In this document: in pieces, positions 11,609 through 23,925 of the stretch | Numbering within the stretch: the first letter of the stretch is position 1 | Layout: every line of letters starts with the position of its first letter | Assembly: GCA_900642245.1 (NCBI GenBank) | Contig: CAAAJI010000007.1 | Span: forward strand, 461,317-525,316 | From: Fragilaria radians | Taxonomy: Eukaryota; Bacillariophyta; Fragilariophyceae; Fragilariales; Fragilariaceae | Length of the DNA: 64,000 bases | Direction: 5' to 3' | Program-made: the position numbers and the translations under genes | Notes under the pieces: model-generated | What the model saw: only the letters and a program-made list of their open reading frames with translations | What the model was told of the DNA's origin: nothing | The model's database searches: none

Positions 11609-13372
11609 TTGAGCGGAAACGACGGCATCACTCGAAAAAAACAAGCTGACTTGTGCCATTATCCAGAGTAAAAATTTGGCAAATTTTCTTCAAGTTCGAG
11701 AAATAGATATTTTGTGCTTTTAAGTAAACGTTAAAAGAAGGATGTAGCATGTTTACGAGCAATATGGCTTAGCTATTGCAATTTATCTTTGCAATGAGAC
11801 CTGTATGCTAACGGTCGCTCCAAATCTTTTTGAATTTTTTCCTTGTCCAGAGTGAAAGGGTTGGCAGATTTACTTCATGTGAGAAAGTGACATTTTGGGG
11901 TTCTATTGTTGCTTTTGCAATTTTGTCCTTGGGATGAGACTTAGATTTTTGTTCGGAGATGCAAATTACCAGTTATCACAAGTGTGAATTGTCTATCATT
12001 TTTTCTCATGAGTGACTAAGATGCTATTTGAAAAAAGAGCACCTGCTTACAAGAGAGCAGCAACCACATAAACATGCTTTCTCTAATTTTGCCTGTCTTA
12101 TGGTTTAATTCCTTGTTAGTATCTACAATCTTATGCCTGATGTGATGTAGATTGAAGTATGTACTGGCCTTATGGCTAAATGCGTTCCGCCTAACCATGA
12201 TTAGGACGATGTATTGCTGTCTAACTCAAGAAGAAAAAAAGAATGGGTGACGTAAAGTCCAACTATTGTGATCTTCCAACACAGTTCTCTATAGATTCCA
12301 AAACCAGATGTTTACATAATATGCTATGATAGCAGCTCACCCAAAAGTGAGGAATTTTGTTGCTCAAGCTATGATATCTCCCACATCCAGCATTAATTGC
12401 CTGCAAGTTATTGAGAGAAAAATTGCAAAAGTGAGAAATTCCTCTGGGACAGCTTTTTAGGATTTCACAAGGGATTTAAACTTTACTTCAGTGATACTTT
12501 GCTAGTGGTCCTTCCTTGTACAACTTACAGGATTATGAGTTAAACTCTCAAATAAGCTCAGACCAAGGCGAACGAGCACAATTGGAGGTACTATCTTTTA
12601 GTATGTATTGGGTCATACAAATTCAATCTGCTCTGAATATTTTGTATTTCTCAGTAATTAGTGTGATCACATGCTCTAGATTATGAGTGTAAATGAGAAA
12701 TTTCAATTTCAATAAGCATATTCCTATAACAATTCATGGAATCTAATTAAATAGCGTTGCATCCTTTGAATAAATTTAATCTTAGTAACTTTGTCAAAGT
12801 TGCAGAAATTGTACTGGCAAACTTTCCATTTAGGAGCAACAAGGATTCATCGACAATTTGGCTAATAAAGTATTATTTATTACTGAATGTGATTTGAGAA
12901 TCATATCTACAGTTGAACCGTTAATGTCTATGGACTCATTTGTAAATACATAAAGCATCCTATTTTGTTTATTAACAAAGAAATGGTTTGAAGAATATAT
13001 AGCTTCTAATGGATGACTATTGGATTTAAACATACATTCTCCTTTTGCTGAAAAAAAACTACAATAAATGGATATGGAGCGCAAAATGAAGCCTAATTTT
13101 TTTTCATAGTTAGTTAATCTCTACAACATCACTCAAGGCAGTGAAAGAGATCTAATTTCAGCATCAATTTTTGTTCAAACGACAAAGCGCAGTACTCCAC
13201 CACGGAGGAGCATAATCATACGCTATGATAACCTCAAGATATTCGTAGTGATCCATACCTAATCTATCGGGATTTTTGCTGTTCTAAGCTTAGTCCATCC
13301 ACTCTTATTTACTCGGATCCCGCAATCCCTGTTGTCTATTACGTGATATGTCTGATTGTTCGATCGCTGAGT
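11609..13372. other. intergenic, no supported gene
   Basis: Short frames on both strands (for example 12016-12198 and 12830-13084, minus) have no recognisable domain. The right end is the 3' flank of the minus-strand protease gene. Confidence 0.4.
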
Positions 13373-15741
13373 TCAAGCTGAAGATGAGGCTCTAATTGAT
13401 GCTCTAGGTATCGAAAGCAAAGACGAAAAAAATGAATTCGGGCGAAGAGTAGCTGCCTGCTCTATCGGCATTGAGCTCGGCTCGGAGAGTTGAGAAATCG
13501 GTGCAACTGGGGATGTCGTAGAGGGGTATTTGGCCTCAAATGTATTTTGTGTCGCAACTGGGGAGGAATTTACAGCGAGCGATTCAGTAGTCATATCTAT
13601 TTTCTTTACATACAGTGTTTCCACTGGCTGCGTGGTAGAGACTGATTGTGCTATCTCTTGCGGTGACGCAATCCATTCATTCGAGAATTCGCTCCTTAGC
13701 TTCGATTTCAGTGCCGGACTAAGAATCTTTGGCGTAGCTACTAAACGCGAAGGAGTAGATCTATGGGTCGGACTTTTTGAAGGGGGAAGCGATTCATTTA
13801 CATGCGACTCTCCATGTAAAGGAATGGATGACTCCACTCCAATCCTTTTCTCATAGACAGTTGGAGATAAAGACTTATTAGTCGAATAAGATGAGACATT
13901 CGGATCAAGAACCACCATAGCCGATGGTGACCCAGTACTCAAGGTTGTAGCGATCATTGTGGGATTATATGACGGGATAGCTGTTGTCGTGACTGTTGGA
14001 GTCAACGAAGGGTAAGAAGCTGTGGCGTAGACTGTAGGATAAAGTGTTGGGTAGAGTGTAGGGCGGAAAGTAGGTGTATTCGATGGCATCAAAGTAGGCA
14101 AGGGCGTCGGAGTAAAAGAAGGAGTGAGAGTTGGAAACAACGTAGGATTGGTTATTGGTTGAAGAGATGGTGAGAGTGTGGGAATCGTCTCTGTCACAGA
14201 GGCTTCGATCCCTGTACCCATGCCAAGTCCAGACACTCTGAAATGCATCATCATAGAACTCTCTGAAATTTCATGAATACGTATCCCTGTGGGACGTATC
14301 CTTCCTTCTTGATAAGAGTTAGTATTCGGATATACAGATGGTGATGAGCCAAGTTCTTTTCCAGTTGTGAAGAAATCACCCTCGTCTCCATCATTTTCAC
14401 CTTTCTCCAAGTCATAACGTCCGTCAGCTTGCAGCAAGGCCACTTGATAATGCTTTCCATTTTGGGGCCAATTGCTTTGACCAGGATATCCCCTTTCCCG
14501 TTGTTCACTTTGTTTTTCGTCAATATGCCAAATGAGTAGTCCCCCCCCTGGCATCAGAGCATCATATTCAAGTGGCTGACGATTTTCAATTAAGAGATAT
14601 TCACCTTCGGGAAAATTAGAACGGATAATGTATATCTGGTTCGCTATCGCGGATGCCTCAATTTCGTAGTATCCGTCGGAGATTATCTCGATTGGATCTA
14701 GGAATCCACTTTGCATCCGTGCCCAAGGAGACATATGGGGAGGATGACTTAGCTTTTTATCACGTCCAAAAGGGTTACTCATGATATCATAAAGTCCAAT
14801 TCCTTTTCCATCATAGTTCAAATCGTAAAGATCTGGAACACCCCAAGTATGGATGAACTCATGCGTACTTATACCAATATTTGCACGTCGACTGCCACAG
14901 TTTCCTCGCAATGCTGAGGTAACCATGTAAGAGTCAAAAATATACCCGTCTCTCGATCGCCAGGATCCGCGATGATTACTTGCGTGTGACCAGATTCGGT
15001 CTTGGAATGCACGATTATCGCAGGCTGCGCCTCCAACTTCAGCAGCATATCCGGAGTGTTGAATCTGACATAATCCAGAGCAGAAGGTAAGACACTATAG
15101 GGAAATATGTTTCTAAGGCATAGTGGTAAAATACTTACAACAAGGGTATCAATGACCATATCACCATCCAAGTCATGACGAGAAAAGTCATATCCTTCTC
15201 TATCCAACTTATCAAGTGCAGGATACGCCGCAGGCGCAACTCTGCCAGGACCAAATCCGGAAACCCCAAACGAATAATACTTTTCAGTGTTATCTGTAAA
15301 TGTCCAATCGGTAACTGAAGCCTGTATATTCATACGGCCGTATGAGTTACGGAAGAAGTATCGATGAATTGATCCTGTTGGTAGGTCATCGTTGACGAAA
15401 TTTTCATCAGCGTTCCAGAGAGTATGGATATCATCCCTGGTCGGTAGTTCACGATCCCGATGGTCTGTAAACTTGACAAGGATTACTAGTGCATTCAACG
15501 ATTGGAAATTCTTTAGTAGCATGAGATTGTTTTTTGAACTACGACCAAGTTCATGAGTATCGTCAATCCCATTGTGAGCGTGTTTAAACCAAATGTCGGT
15601 ATCATCTGTTAGGCCAGAATCATTCCTTGGAAGTAAATTTCTCCGTATGTGATCGCGATATTCTTCACTAAAATCAGGATGAGGAGGTGCGGCAGCAGCC
15701 ACAATAAGTAGCAAAGGAAAAAGCACTAACAATCGTTTCAT
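13373..15741 (-). CDS. secreted M6-family metalloprotease with P-T-rich tail
   Basis: Two exons, 15741-15139 and 15064-13373, are joined in phase 0 across a 74-bp GTAAGT...CAG intron (15065-15138) and give about 764 residues. The start at 15741 yields a clean signal peptide (MKRLLVLFPLLLIVAAAAPP); in-frame ATGs at 15759 and 15780 would only extend it. The splice joins DGDMVIDTLV to IQHSGYAAEVGG, a stretch typical of M6 (immune-inhibitor-A-like) peptidases, followed by DRIWSH and the zinc site HEFIHTWGVPDLYD (HExxH near residues 269-273, then G and D). Downstream are PGGGLLIWHIDE and further M6 core. After the catalytic part comes a long Pro/Thr/Ser-rich tail built of PTxxPT-like units, a common feature of diatom extracellular proteins and probably O-glycosylated or wall-associated. 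The enzyme is expected to be secreted and to cleave proteins outside the cell. Confidence 0.9.
15065..15138 (-). other. spliceosomal intron of the M6 protease
   Basis: The minus strand reads GTAAGTATTTTACC... and ends ...GATTATGTCAG. Reading through it would also be open, so intron retention would not truncate the protein, but only splicing restores the conserved HSGYAAE block directly after DTLV. Confidence 0.88.
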
Positions 15742-16900
15742 TTCATTAATGTACAACATTTTGGGAAGCTTTGTACCCAAAGAAATCCCAACGCGTTACT
15801 GTCTGAGGGCATATACGCATTGTGGTCCTTTTTTCAGTCACTAATAAAGGGCCAATCAATCCCAAGATTCGAGTCATTTACTTATTTCCTAGGAACAAAC
15901 GACCCTTTTAGCTCCATACTATTATTGGGCCTAAACAAATAAATCATTGCGTTGAAGTCGCTTAGTGATTAAACGTATGGGGTAAGGTAAAAACTACTAT
16001 ATCTCCATGTTTGAAACGACGTGTCGCTGCGATATCTCTCTACAAAGAGTCATTTCTTCCCGAATGTTCGGAAAACTCAAGATGACTTTCATTTTTTCCT
16101 TGTATCGAGTTCCTTTGTTTTTCCGCAAGACTTCTCATTCCACAAAATGACTGATTCAGGCATAACTTAAGGTTGCAATTAAACAGTCTCAACACAAAGT
16201 AACTAGTTGGGAGTCTTCACAAGACGTATAGTGTGCAAACATTCTTGTTTCACTGAAACAAAATAGAGTTAGTCACGAAGCCTTGAAAAGAAATAACCAG
16301 TATACAATATTTTTTTTCTGCTTTGTTGAGGGTATTCGATATGAACGTATGAACTAGAACATAATCCAAAATATTCTTTATTACCCCATTGCAACGTGAC
16401 ATTCTCAGCATACCTATCTTCTTTAGATAAGAATTACTCGTGCATTACGAGCAAATTCGTAAGGAAATTCCTTCTCCATTCCAACTTGTGACGAGATAAA
16501 GAAGGCAGTAATATATTTCTCTTCGTAATTTGGTGTGGAAGTGTATATAATTTCCTAAGCTAGTGTTCTACAACTTCGGAATTATTGCTACTATGACTAT
16601 TACTTTTGATAATCTTTCCATCACCTCGATGAATTTGTAACTGCTTCAATTAGTAATCTCATTTATTTAGCATGACTTAGTGCAGTGCAAATACCATATT
16701 GATGAGCCCTCTACATGGTACATATCTCTTTTTAAATTAATGAAGACGATGCCCAAGTTTTAGATATCATATGGTCATGCCGCATGAAGCGGAAATGCTA
16801 TTATACTTGGTGTTGGTTAGGAAAGACTTACCTCACACACAATACGTGCAACACAACTTTTTTAAATTGAAAGCTTAAGTTTAAGTCTGTACGTCTTCCG
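15742..16900. other. protease upstream region and intergenic DNA
   Basis: No coding frame of interest is present. The region separates the protease from the LINE-type remnant and contains only AT-rich sequence with no repeat that I can pair. Confidence 0.4.
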
Positions 16901-16925
16901 TTTCGCAAGTTTTTGAGACCTCACC

Positions 16926-19900
16926 ATGATCACTTTCAACAACAATTGGTCTACTACCACCCCACCCATTCTGCATTCTCCCAAGAGGTTGAAGATAGAG
17001 AATGAGTTCATCATGAAGATTGAGTATTTTGGAGAAGAAGGGAAACAGGATCACCTCAAACATGTCTTCTTGCTTCAGCTTCTCGGGGATAGCCACAACA
17101 GCAAATTGAAGGTCATTAGCAACAAGGGTCCGCTTCTCAAGGAGTCAGCCATTCCAGCCTTGCGTGATCCTGCAATTCACAACAACAATTTCAATGTCAG
17201 TGTTATGGAAACAAGTTACAAAGGAGCACGTGTGAAGAAATTTACAATTCTTCACTTATTTTTGGTGCCAACAATGACTGGTTTTTGAAGAAAGATTCAA
17301 AGGAGTTTCTTTAGCAGAACAAAGTCCGTGTTTATAAACATATGTGGAATGAGGATGAGTATCACCAGAGAGCCTTGGGATTTGTCACTAATGTTGTTCC
17401 TGCTGTCATTTCACCTGAATATGCCAAAAAGGTGATCATGAAACAACTTAGACATCCGGTAAAGAAGCAGAAACCCCTCCTTTCTGACTTGGATCAATGA
17501 CGGTTGCATATGACAACAATGGAGCTATTGCCAAGAGCAGAGTATATGGAATTGAGGTTAAAGCCAATGACACTCAATTGATGACAAAATTTTTAAAAGG
17601 AAACACAAATCCAGGCAATTTCATACCCTTCCAACTGCGCAGAATCAATGAAACCGCTTACCACAAAGCCATTAACTATGTTATGGATAAACATTTCAAT
17701 ATTTGGACAATTGAAATCAATAATATGTCTGAAAAGAGCACAGTGATTGTTGGAAAATATAATCCAAAGTGAACTATAGGTTGAACATGTCATCTACTAT
17801 CCACATCAAAAGCAGACTCAAGTTTTAATGAATAAAAAGGAGTGTCACAGTAAAAGAGAACAGTTGAAAGCCGCAATGATCTAATGGACCCAAGATATTG
17901 ATCCAGACAACACCAGAGAATTCAAAACTTTACCAGAAGTTGCTCATGTCATACATAATGCCGTTTGATGCTGATGAAGTTGAAATCTGCCAAGACGCAA
18001 ACTCTATTAACAATTTGCATCCCAGTACATCGACATCAGAGGTATTCATGCCCGTTCTACTCAACAGAGATGAAGATATCCTGGAATTTAAAGAAAAAAT
18101 CAACACTTATCAACAAGAACTGAACATTTACCTGCAAAAAGTGGATCAGATTCATATCATGCTCAAAACCTTACTCAAGGCTGTTGATGTGGATACTACC
18201 ATGACAGAAGGCAGCTCCACAAACACTAAAAAAAGGCCAGAGGCCTACGTAACACCGCCTTTGATACCCCAACACCACTTTCACCTCAGCAGCATTGTTT
18301 ACAACCGCGTCCACACACAAAATTACCTCCAAGAAAGACACCCTACTTCCACTTCCGTCTATACAACAAAAGCATATCAATTTTATACATACCATTCTAT
18401 TGCAAAATAAGAACAAGCCAAAAGAATCAGAAGAACTAGCAGTACATCAGAGAAGGCCAGAGCACGGAATTAATGACGCAAGTATTACTATCGTACAGGA
18501 AGCGCACAACACACTTGAGTGATTGCAATCTTCAATGGAACAATTTTTCACCTTGCAAGACAGTCATCCAACGAAACAAATCACAACAATTTCAAGCACA
18601 TGCCCAATAGCCAATAAAATCATGGTGTACAACCAAGACAGTGCTCAAGGAAACCAAACCAACATTGAAATTGAGACTACACCACAGAACACTGATTGCC
18701 CAGAGAAGCACGTTATCCCCATCCTATGTAATAACATTGTGGGACTTGACAACAAATATGGCAAAATGTCACGAATTATATAGGTCATCAATATATATTG
18801 ATGTATTTATGGGCCAAGAACTCAATCAACCCACCAGAACCCATCAATTTTGACCAACCATGAAATACCTTCATAAATGCAAGCAACATATTGTCACTGC
18901 AGAAACAAAGTGGACATTCAAATTAGAGAAGAAACCAGGAGGGACATTCTGCATTACTAACAATAGGATGTGGCATTCAATTCTACGGAAAATCATGGAT
19001 CATATGGGGCGATGGGCAGGGAATGTGTATCAACTGCAAGGGCTTCAAATTAGCAACCATCTCAATATAGCAAACAGTACAGAAGTCGCAACAAGGTTTC
19101 ACCTCTATACATACCCTACAGGTAGCTATGCTTGCCATTGAAGATAGGAATAACACTCCCTGTCAGGCATTTACCACCAATCTGATAGAACTGATTCACA
19201 CTCTTTGAACTGAAGGCTTAGAGATTCTTATTGCAGGGGACTTTAACACTAACAACACTTTATCTAGAATCCTTAACCTGATTCTCCAAAGTGGACAGAG
19301 TATCAAGCGTTGGCAGCGGTGTGACATCCCAAAGAAGATCGACAACAGAGCTATTGATCTATTTCGGAATATCCACATTTACAAAAGTGAACTAATGGCG
19401 GTCTTGGCAAACAAATAGAAAGAAACCAAATCCCTGTCTTGATTGAAATCTTACAACATGATCTCTTCAGAATGACCAGAAAGCAGTATGGCCAAATCTA
19501 CTATGACACCAAAGCATTTTACAACCGTATCTTATCAACTTGGGGTCAATAATCAGTGGAAGATTTGGCGTTCATGAAAATATAGTACGCATGCATCACC
19601 ATCTCTTAAAAATCATGCAGTATCACGTTGCAATTGCAAGATCACAGAAAGACTGGGTTTTCTGCCATACTCAAAACCAACCCATCTACGGCACGGGTCA
19701 AGGCAGTGGAAATAGCCCACATATCTGGACCATGATTTCTAGTGTGCTATTAAATATACAAGTTGCAACTGGCGCAAGGTATCCAGGTCCAGGTGATGAT
19801 ATAGTGCAAATCTCAAGCACAGCATTTGTAGATGATGTTAAAACCCATCATTCTGGTGAAACATCAGGGAAACTCCTTGCAACAAGATTACAATCGATGA

Positions 19901-21997
19901 CAAAGGATATTTAAGAAAAAAACACATTCTATGCTCTTGATTGGAGTTTCTCTACTGGAGGTAAGCCCTCAACGGTCAATTGATTTGACATCGCCAATAC
20001 ACAAGAACATCACTGTATTAAAGGAAACCAAGTCAAAATAGAGATCACTACAAGTCCTTAGGGCATTTAGTGTTTCAAAAAAAGAGTCTGCAAAGATATA
20101 CCAAGTGTCACAGGTGGGCAAACACATTAACACAATGTTGCCACAGTCCCTTAAGATTAAAGAATGCCAGACACTCTATCAAAGTATTTTTTACTCCGGC
20201 TCTCCAGGATGTTCTACAGAATTCATGCATGTCTAAAGATGAACTCCACCATGCCCTTAAATCAACGAAGGCTAACTTCCTGAACGGATTTAATTATGCC
20301 AAGACTACAAAGAATGAAATTGTGTATGACCACAAGAGCTGGGAGGTATAGGCTACTTTGACCCTTGTACTGAACAAGGCCTATCCAACGTTAAGACATT
20401 TGTTATCGCCATTCAAGACGGGAGTATTGCTGGAAAGTTGCTCCGAGCAGCAGCAAGAACATGGCAATGGCAAATTGGATCCGGTCAGAATCCCTTTCAA
20501 AGTTCCTATGAATACCCACAAGACGAGAGCAAGTGGCTAAAACAAGTCAGAAATTTTGCTCAGCAAAATCAGATAACAATATCCATTGGATAGACAGAAT
20601 ACACTCTGCTACGAGAACACGACCAGTATTGTATGGAAGCAGCTGAATAAGCAGGATTCAGTACCCATGCTCTACGGTTTATAAACTATTGTTGACTCTA
20701 TCTTAATGTTATTAGTCTGGCAGACATAACAGACAGATCGGGCATGTGCATTGACTTAAGTGTTTAAAAACCCACATAGATACCGCAAAGTAATGATGAT
20801 AGTTGCCTTTTATACCAAAGAAACCAGACGAAAAAAAGGTCAATATGGCTTAAACTCATCAGAACTCTACTAAGTCCCCGGCAATCTGCACTTAAAATAC
20901 AATTAGGAGCGTGAACAGTAGGATACTCCAGTATTCGAAAGAAATTTGGATCATATCGGCGGACGTCAGAAAAATAATATCGAGTCAAGAATGACACCAT
21001 AGTTGAGCACACTTTAACAAAATGGCTGGGAAAGAATGGATCAGCCAAGGATTTACTAACGCCGATGTCATCCACAATCATGCAAGAGGCGGTTTATCTT
21101 CTTAATTTGTCTGGATGTTTACTACATACACTGTATCAACTATAGTCACTTTGTACTTCAATCCAAAAACAAAAAATCGAGGAATACTACCAAAACATGT
21201 TGGAGAAGTATATCCACACATTTTGTGGGATGTGCTTCAAATGGCAATTAAGAAAAGCTACTTTACTTTATCTCTATTAAAAATGGTTCACAGTATATGC
21301 CTTACACAAATATACAAGGTTAAGTCAAACCAAGCCATCTATTCACAGTGTCCATGCTGTACACAAGCCTCCAAAGACATTCATCATGTACTTATCTACC
21401 CGAAAAGAGAACATTTGTCCAAATCCAGCTTTATTCAGGAAATTCAGCAATCCCTTAAAGTTGATGAATCCAATTAAGCCCTCATGCATCAGATATTCGA
21501 TTCTATTGCCTATCAGAAACATTGTGTCACTTTGAACACTGGTTTTGCGCTTCAGAGTCAGATAGGATGGGACATGGTACACAGAGGTTTTGTTACTGCA
21601 GAATGGGAGGTATTTGCATCATCCTTACATTTGAAAGGCAAATGGATGGCAAATATGAATGTGATCATTGCGACCATAGGGAAAAATTTGGAAAGAGATG
21701 TAGGCTCATCGCAATACCTCAATTGACCCGTTACCCCGATATACCGCACAAATTCAAAATAATACCAACATGCTGAATCTACAAATCATTTCTAGCCTAC
21801 AAGCTAGTTTCCCAGAAAACCTTCATCAGATGCTAGCCCCAACATTTGAAGAACACTGTTTACAACCTCAGCAAGAAGTCACCGAATGGAAAAATATGTA
21901 TGGTGCATTTTTTCATAATTTTGTTGACACTCATCAAGAAGGTCTATGGCAGCATATCAAAGAATACTGGATTTATGTGAATCGAAATGGCGAATAA
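16926..21997 (+). mobile_element. decayed LINE-type (non-LTR) retrotransposon
   Basis: A plus-strand element is broken by stops and frameshifts but keeps its domain order. The ORF1-like part (16926-17772) includes VYGIEVKANDTQLM and FIPFQLRRINETAY. An AP-type endonuclease follows at about 18860-19390, with KPGGTF (about 18930-18947) and GDFN (about 19228-19239). Reverse transcriptase runs from about 19495 to 20400: motif A is YYDTKAFYNRI, then IYGTGQGSGNSPHIWTMIS and the catalytic FVDDVKTHH near 19825-19855. The segment near 20340-20575 reads GYFDPCTEQGLSNVKTFV in a shifted frame. A Cys/His tail CPCC...HHVL lies near 21340-21395 and a terminal IGWDMVHRGFV domain near 21565. The sequence style matches a family I recall from diatom genomes. 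No target duplication or poly(A) end was found, so the limits are approximate. Confidence 0.8.
19480..20575 (+). pseudogene. reverse transcriptase core of the LINE-type element
   Basis: This part makes RNA-templated DNA in target-primed retrotransposition. Motif A (D-x-KAFYNRI) and the motif C equivalent (AFVDDV, with both catalytic Asp) are intact, as is the G-T-G-Q-G-S-G-N-S-P block. Translation changes frame near 19530 and again between about 19915 and 20070 and near 20345, and stops occur, so no functional enzyme can be made from this copy. Confidence 0.78.
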
Positions 21998-22985
21998 ATG
22001 GTCCTACGTTGAGGACCCGTGTGAGTCCAAGCTACAATCCACGGTAGATGGGTAGAGGATAGTTGAGGATAGCACGTAAAATATAGATCAATCTATTACC
22101 CCAGACTACGTGCAAGTCTTTTTACTTAAGTACATCTCCTTTGGACAATGTGAGACATTTGTTTCTTGATGGTTGATGGAGGATGATAGAACCATCCACA
22201 ACTTCCTTCAAATAGTGACGTTCAGAGATATGGATTGACTGCATTGTTAATGAACTATGGCCTATGAAGATCGATACACAATTCAGTTTCATTCAAAAGG
22301 CAAATTTGTAAACATTCATTCCCTTCTTAGCGATACTAAGATAGACCTCATAATGAATGACATTTCCTTCATTGCATGTGTATGCTTGGAAGTCATCGAT
22401 GGCATAACTATGTCAAGATCACTATAAAATCCTGAAATCAAGAAGGATAAAAAAGGTTAATAGCAATATTCAGTTGATAAACAGGGTAGCATTCTTGTAT
22501 AGTCGCTGACGTTTTCTCAGGTAAAATGGTACCAAGTGAAACTATATCGTGTGTAGACACCCAAAAACAGAGATAACTGTCTCCAATACTATTATTGCAA
22601 TCGAAGATTTCATGCAAATTCGAAAGCATCCAAAAAGATTATATACAAAAATTATCTCATTAACAACCTGCTTATTTGTCAATAAGCAGATCTCAAATCA
22701 CAGACTTTCAGACTCTAAGTCATCTCCAAAATTTCTATTCAATCCACAATCTCTTCCTGAAAAAGGTTACAGCGTAAGTGATCGATAGACTAATCCCAAG
22801 GGGGTTTGATTACCTAAAAAGCAAGGATCAACCTCATAGTAAGACAAGAGTTATTTCCATCATTTTTGCACCACTTCTGCCCCACAGATAGAGACAACAA
22901 ATGATTCGTAAGAACAATCGAATTCTGTCTTCCACAATCTCAAATTTCCTAAATCCTTAATGGATGCTAAACTAATACACTAAGA
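21998..22985. other. flank of the LINE remnant, no supported gene
   Basis: No conserved domain is visible. A minus-strand open frame at 22438-22629 and a plus-strand one at 22549-22788 overlap and lack features. The stretch may hold the untranslated end of the retrotransposon or the 3' end of the remnant at 22990-23550. Confidence 0.3.
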
Positions 22986-22989
22986 ATTG

Positions 22990-23550
22990 AATAAACTTAA
23001 GGGATATTTACAATACCCTTCCTGTGCCAAAACATTCCTCCACTCCCATTTTCTTCTGCACTCCTTAGAAACGTCTTCACATGTGTCCCATAAATCTCAT
23101 GGTTCACATTTTTTGTGAAAAAATTGGAATCATAATCACTGAATTTATCAAATTCCTAGTTGATGATTCTATGTTCCACATTCTTGGGAATTAATTGATA
23201 ACTTGTATCAGCGCGCCAGCTACGGACTCCTGTCGATACGTTTTCCGATATAATTAGCGCCCAGTTTTTCTGCTTTGACCACAATTGGCAGTTTCCACCT
23301 GAATCCCAATATCTTGAACAAGAGAATACAAAAAAAATGATCTCTTTCACAACTTCATAAATCATTTGGCTTTGCTACTTGAAAGAGTTACGCCTTTGAT
23401 CGCCAACAATCAGGTACGTTTTGAAGATAAGCGATGAATCCTGTAAATCTAATCCCCGTTTCTTGATCTCCTGCCCAATTACTGTAGCAAATACCTTGAA
23501 ATTCCAATTTTTACCATCTAGTTTTGGACGAATATTCAATTAAACTTTCT
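22990..23550 (-). pseudogene. decayed coding sequence, unknown family
   Basis: The minus strand gives a long protein-like reading broken by few stops. Pieces, in order, include LDGKNWNFKVFATVIGQEIK (near 23510-23450), then after a frame change CQLWSKQKNWALIISENVS, and, past a TAG near 23157, EFDKFSDYDSNFFTKNV and THVKTFLRSAEENGSGGMFW (near 23090-23030). The last part is open in the same frame as the segment before the TAG. I do not recognise the family. The pattern of single stops and frame changes is that of an old gene copy or transposon-encoded protein rather than noise. Confidence 0.35.
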
Positions 23551-23925
23551 TCGTGTCAAAAACAAATGTTACTATCCTCAGCATCTTTTCCAGGTAAGTT
23601 ATAAAGCTCTCCTACAACATTTCAAAGGTTTTTTCCTAGGTAACAGATCCCGCAGAACCTTTGACATAAATACAGGGGGAGGTGAAAAGCGCATTGAGTT
23701 GCAGTCTGAAAGATAATACACGTAAACATTGACAGCACTAATCACCGAAAATAAATTAATAGGCAAGCTAATAAAAGATAGCTTTGCATATTTTATTAGA
23801 GTCACTTTTAGGTATTAGTCGTCATTTTATATCCCTAACTTTATAATTTTCTCAAGCGAAATGATTTTTAACTGAAAATTGGAAAATCATTCCCCCCCCT
23901 GACCTGCATTTTCTCGCGAGAAATC

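Noticed and set aside
13530..13856. Plus-strand open frame of 108 codons
   Set aside because: It is the complement of the repetitive Ser/Pro/Thr-rich tail of the M6 protease, which explains its openness.
20764..21081. Minus-strand open frame of 105 codons in the LINE region
   Set aside because: It lies opposite the retrotransposon's decayed coding strand and has no domain of its own.
23891..23899. C-homopolymers here and near 14538 and 41666
   Set aside because: Runs of eight to nine C occur in coding, non-coding and MITE sequence alike and show no common context.
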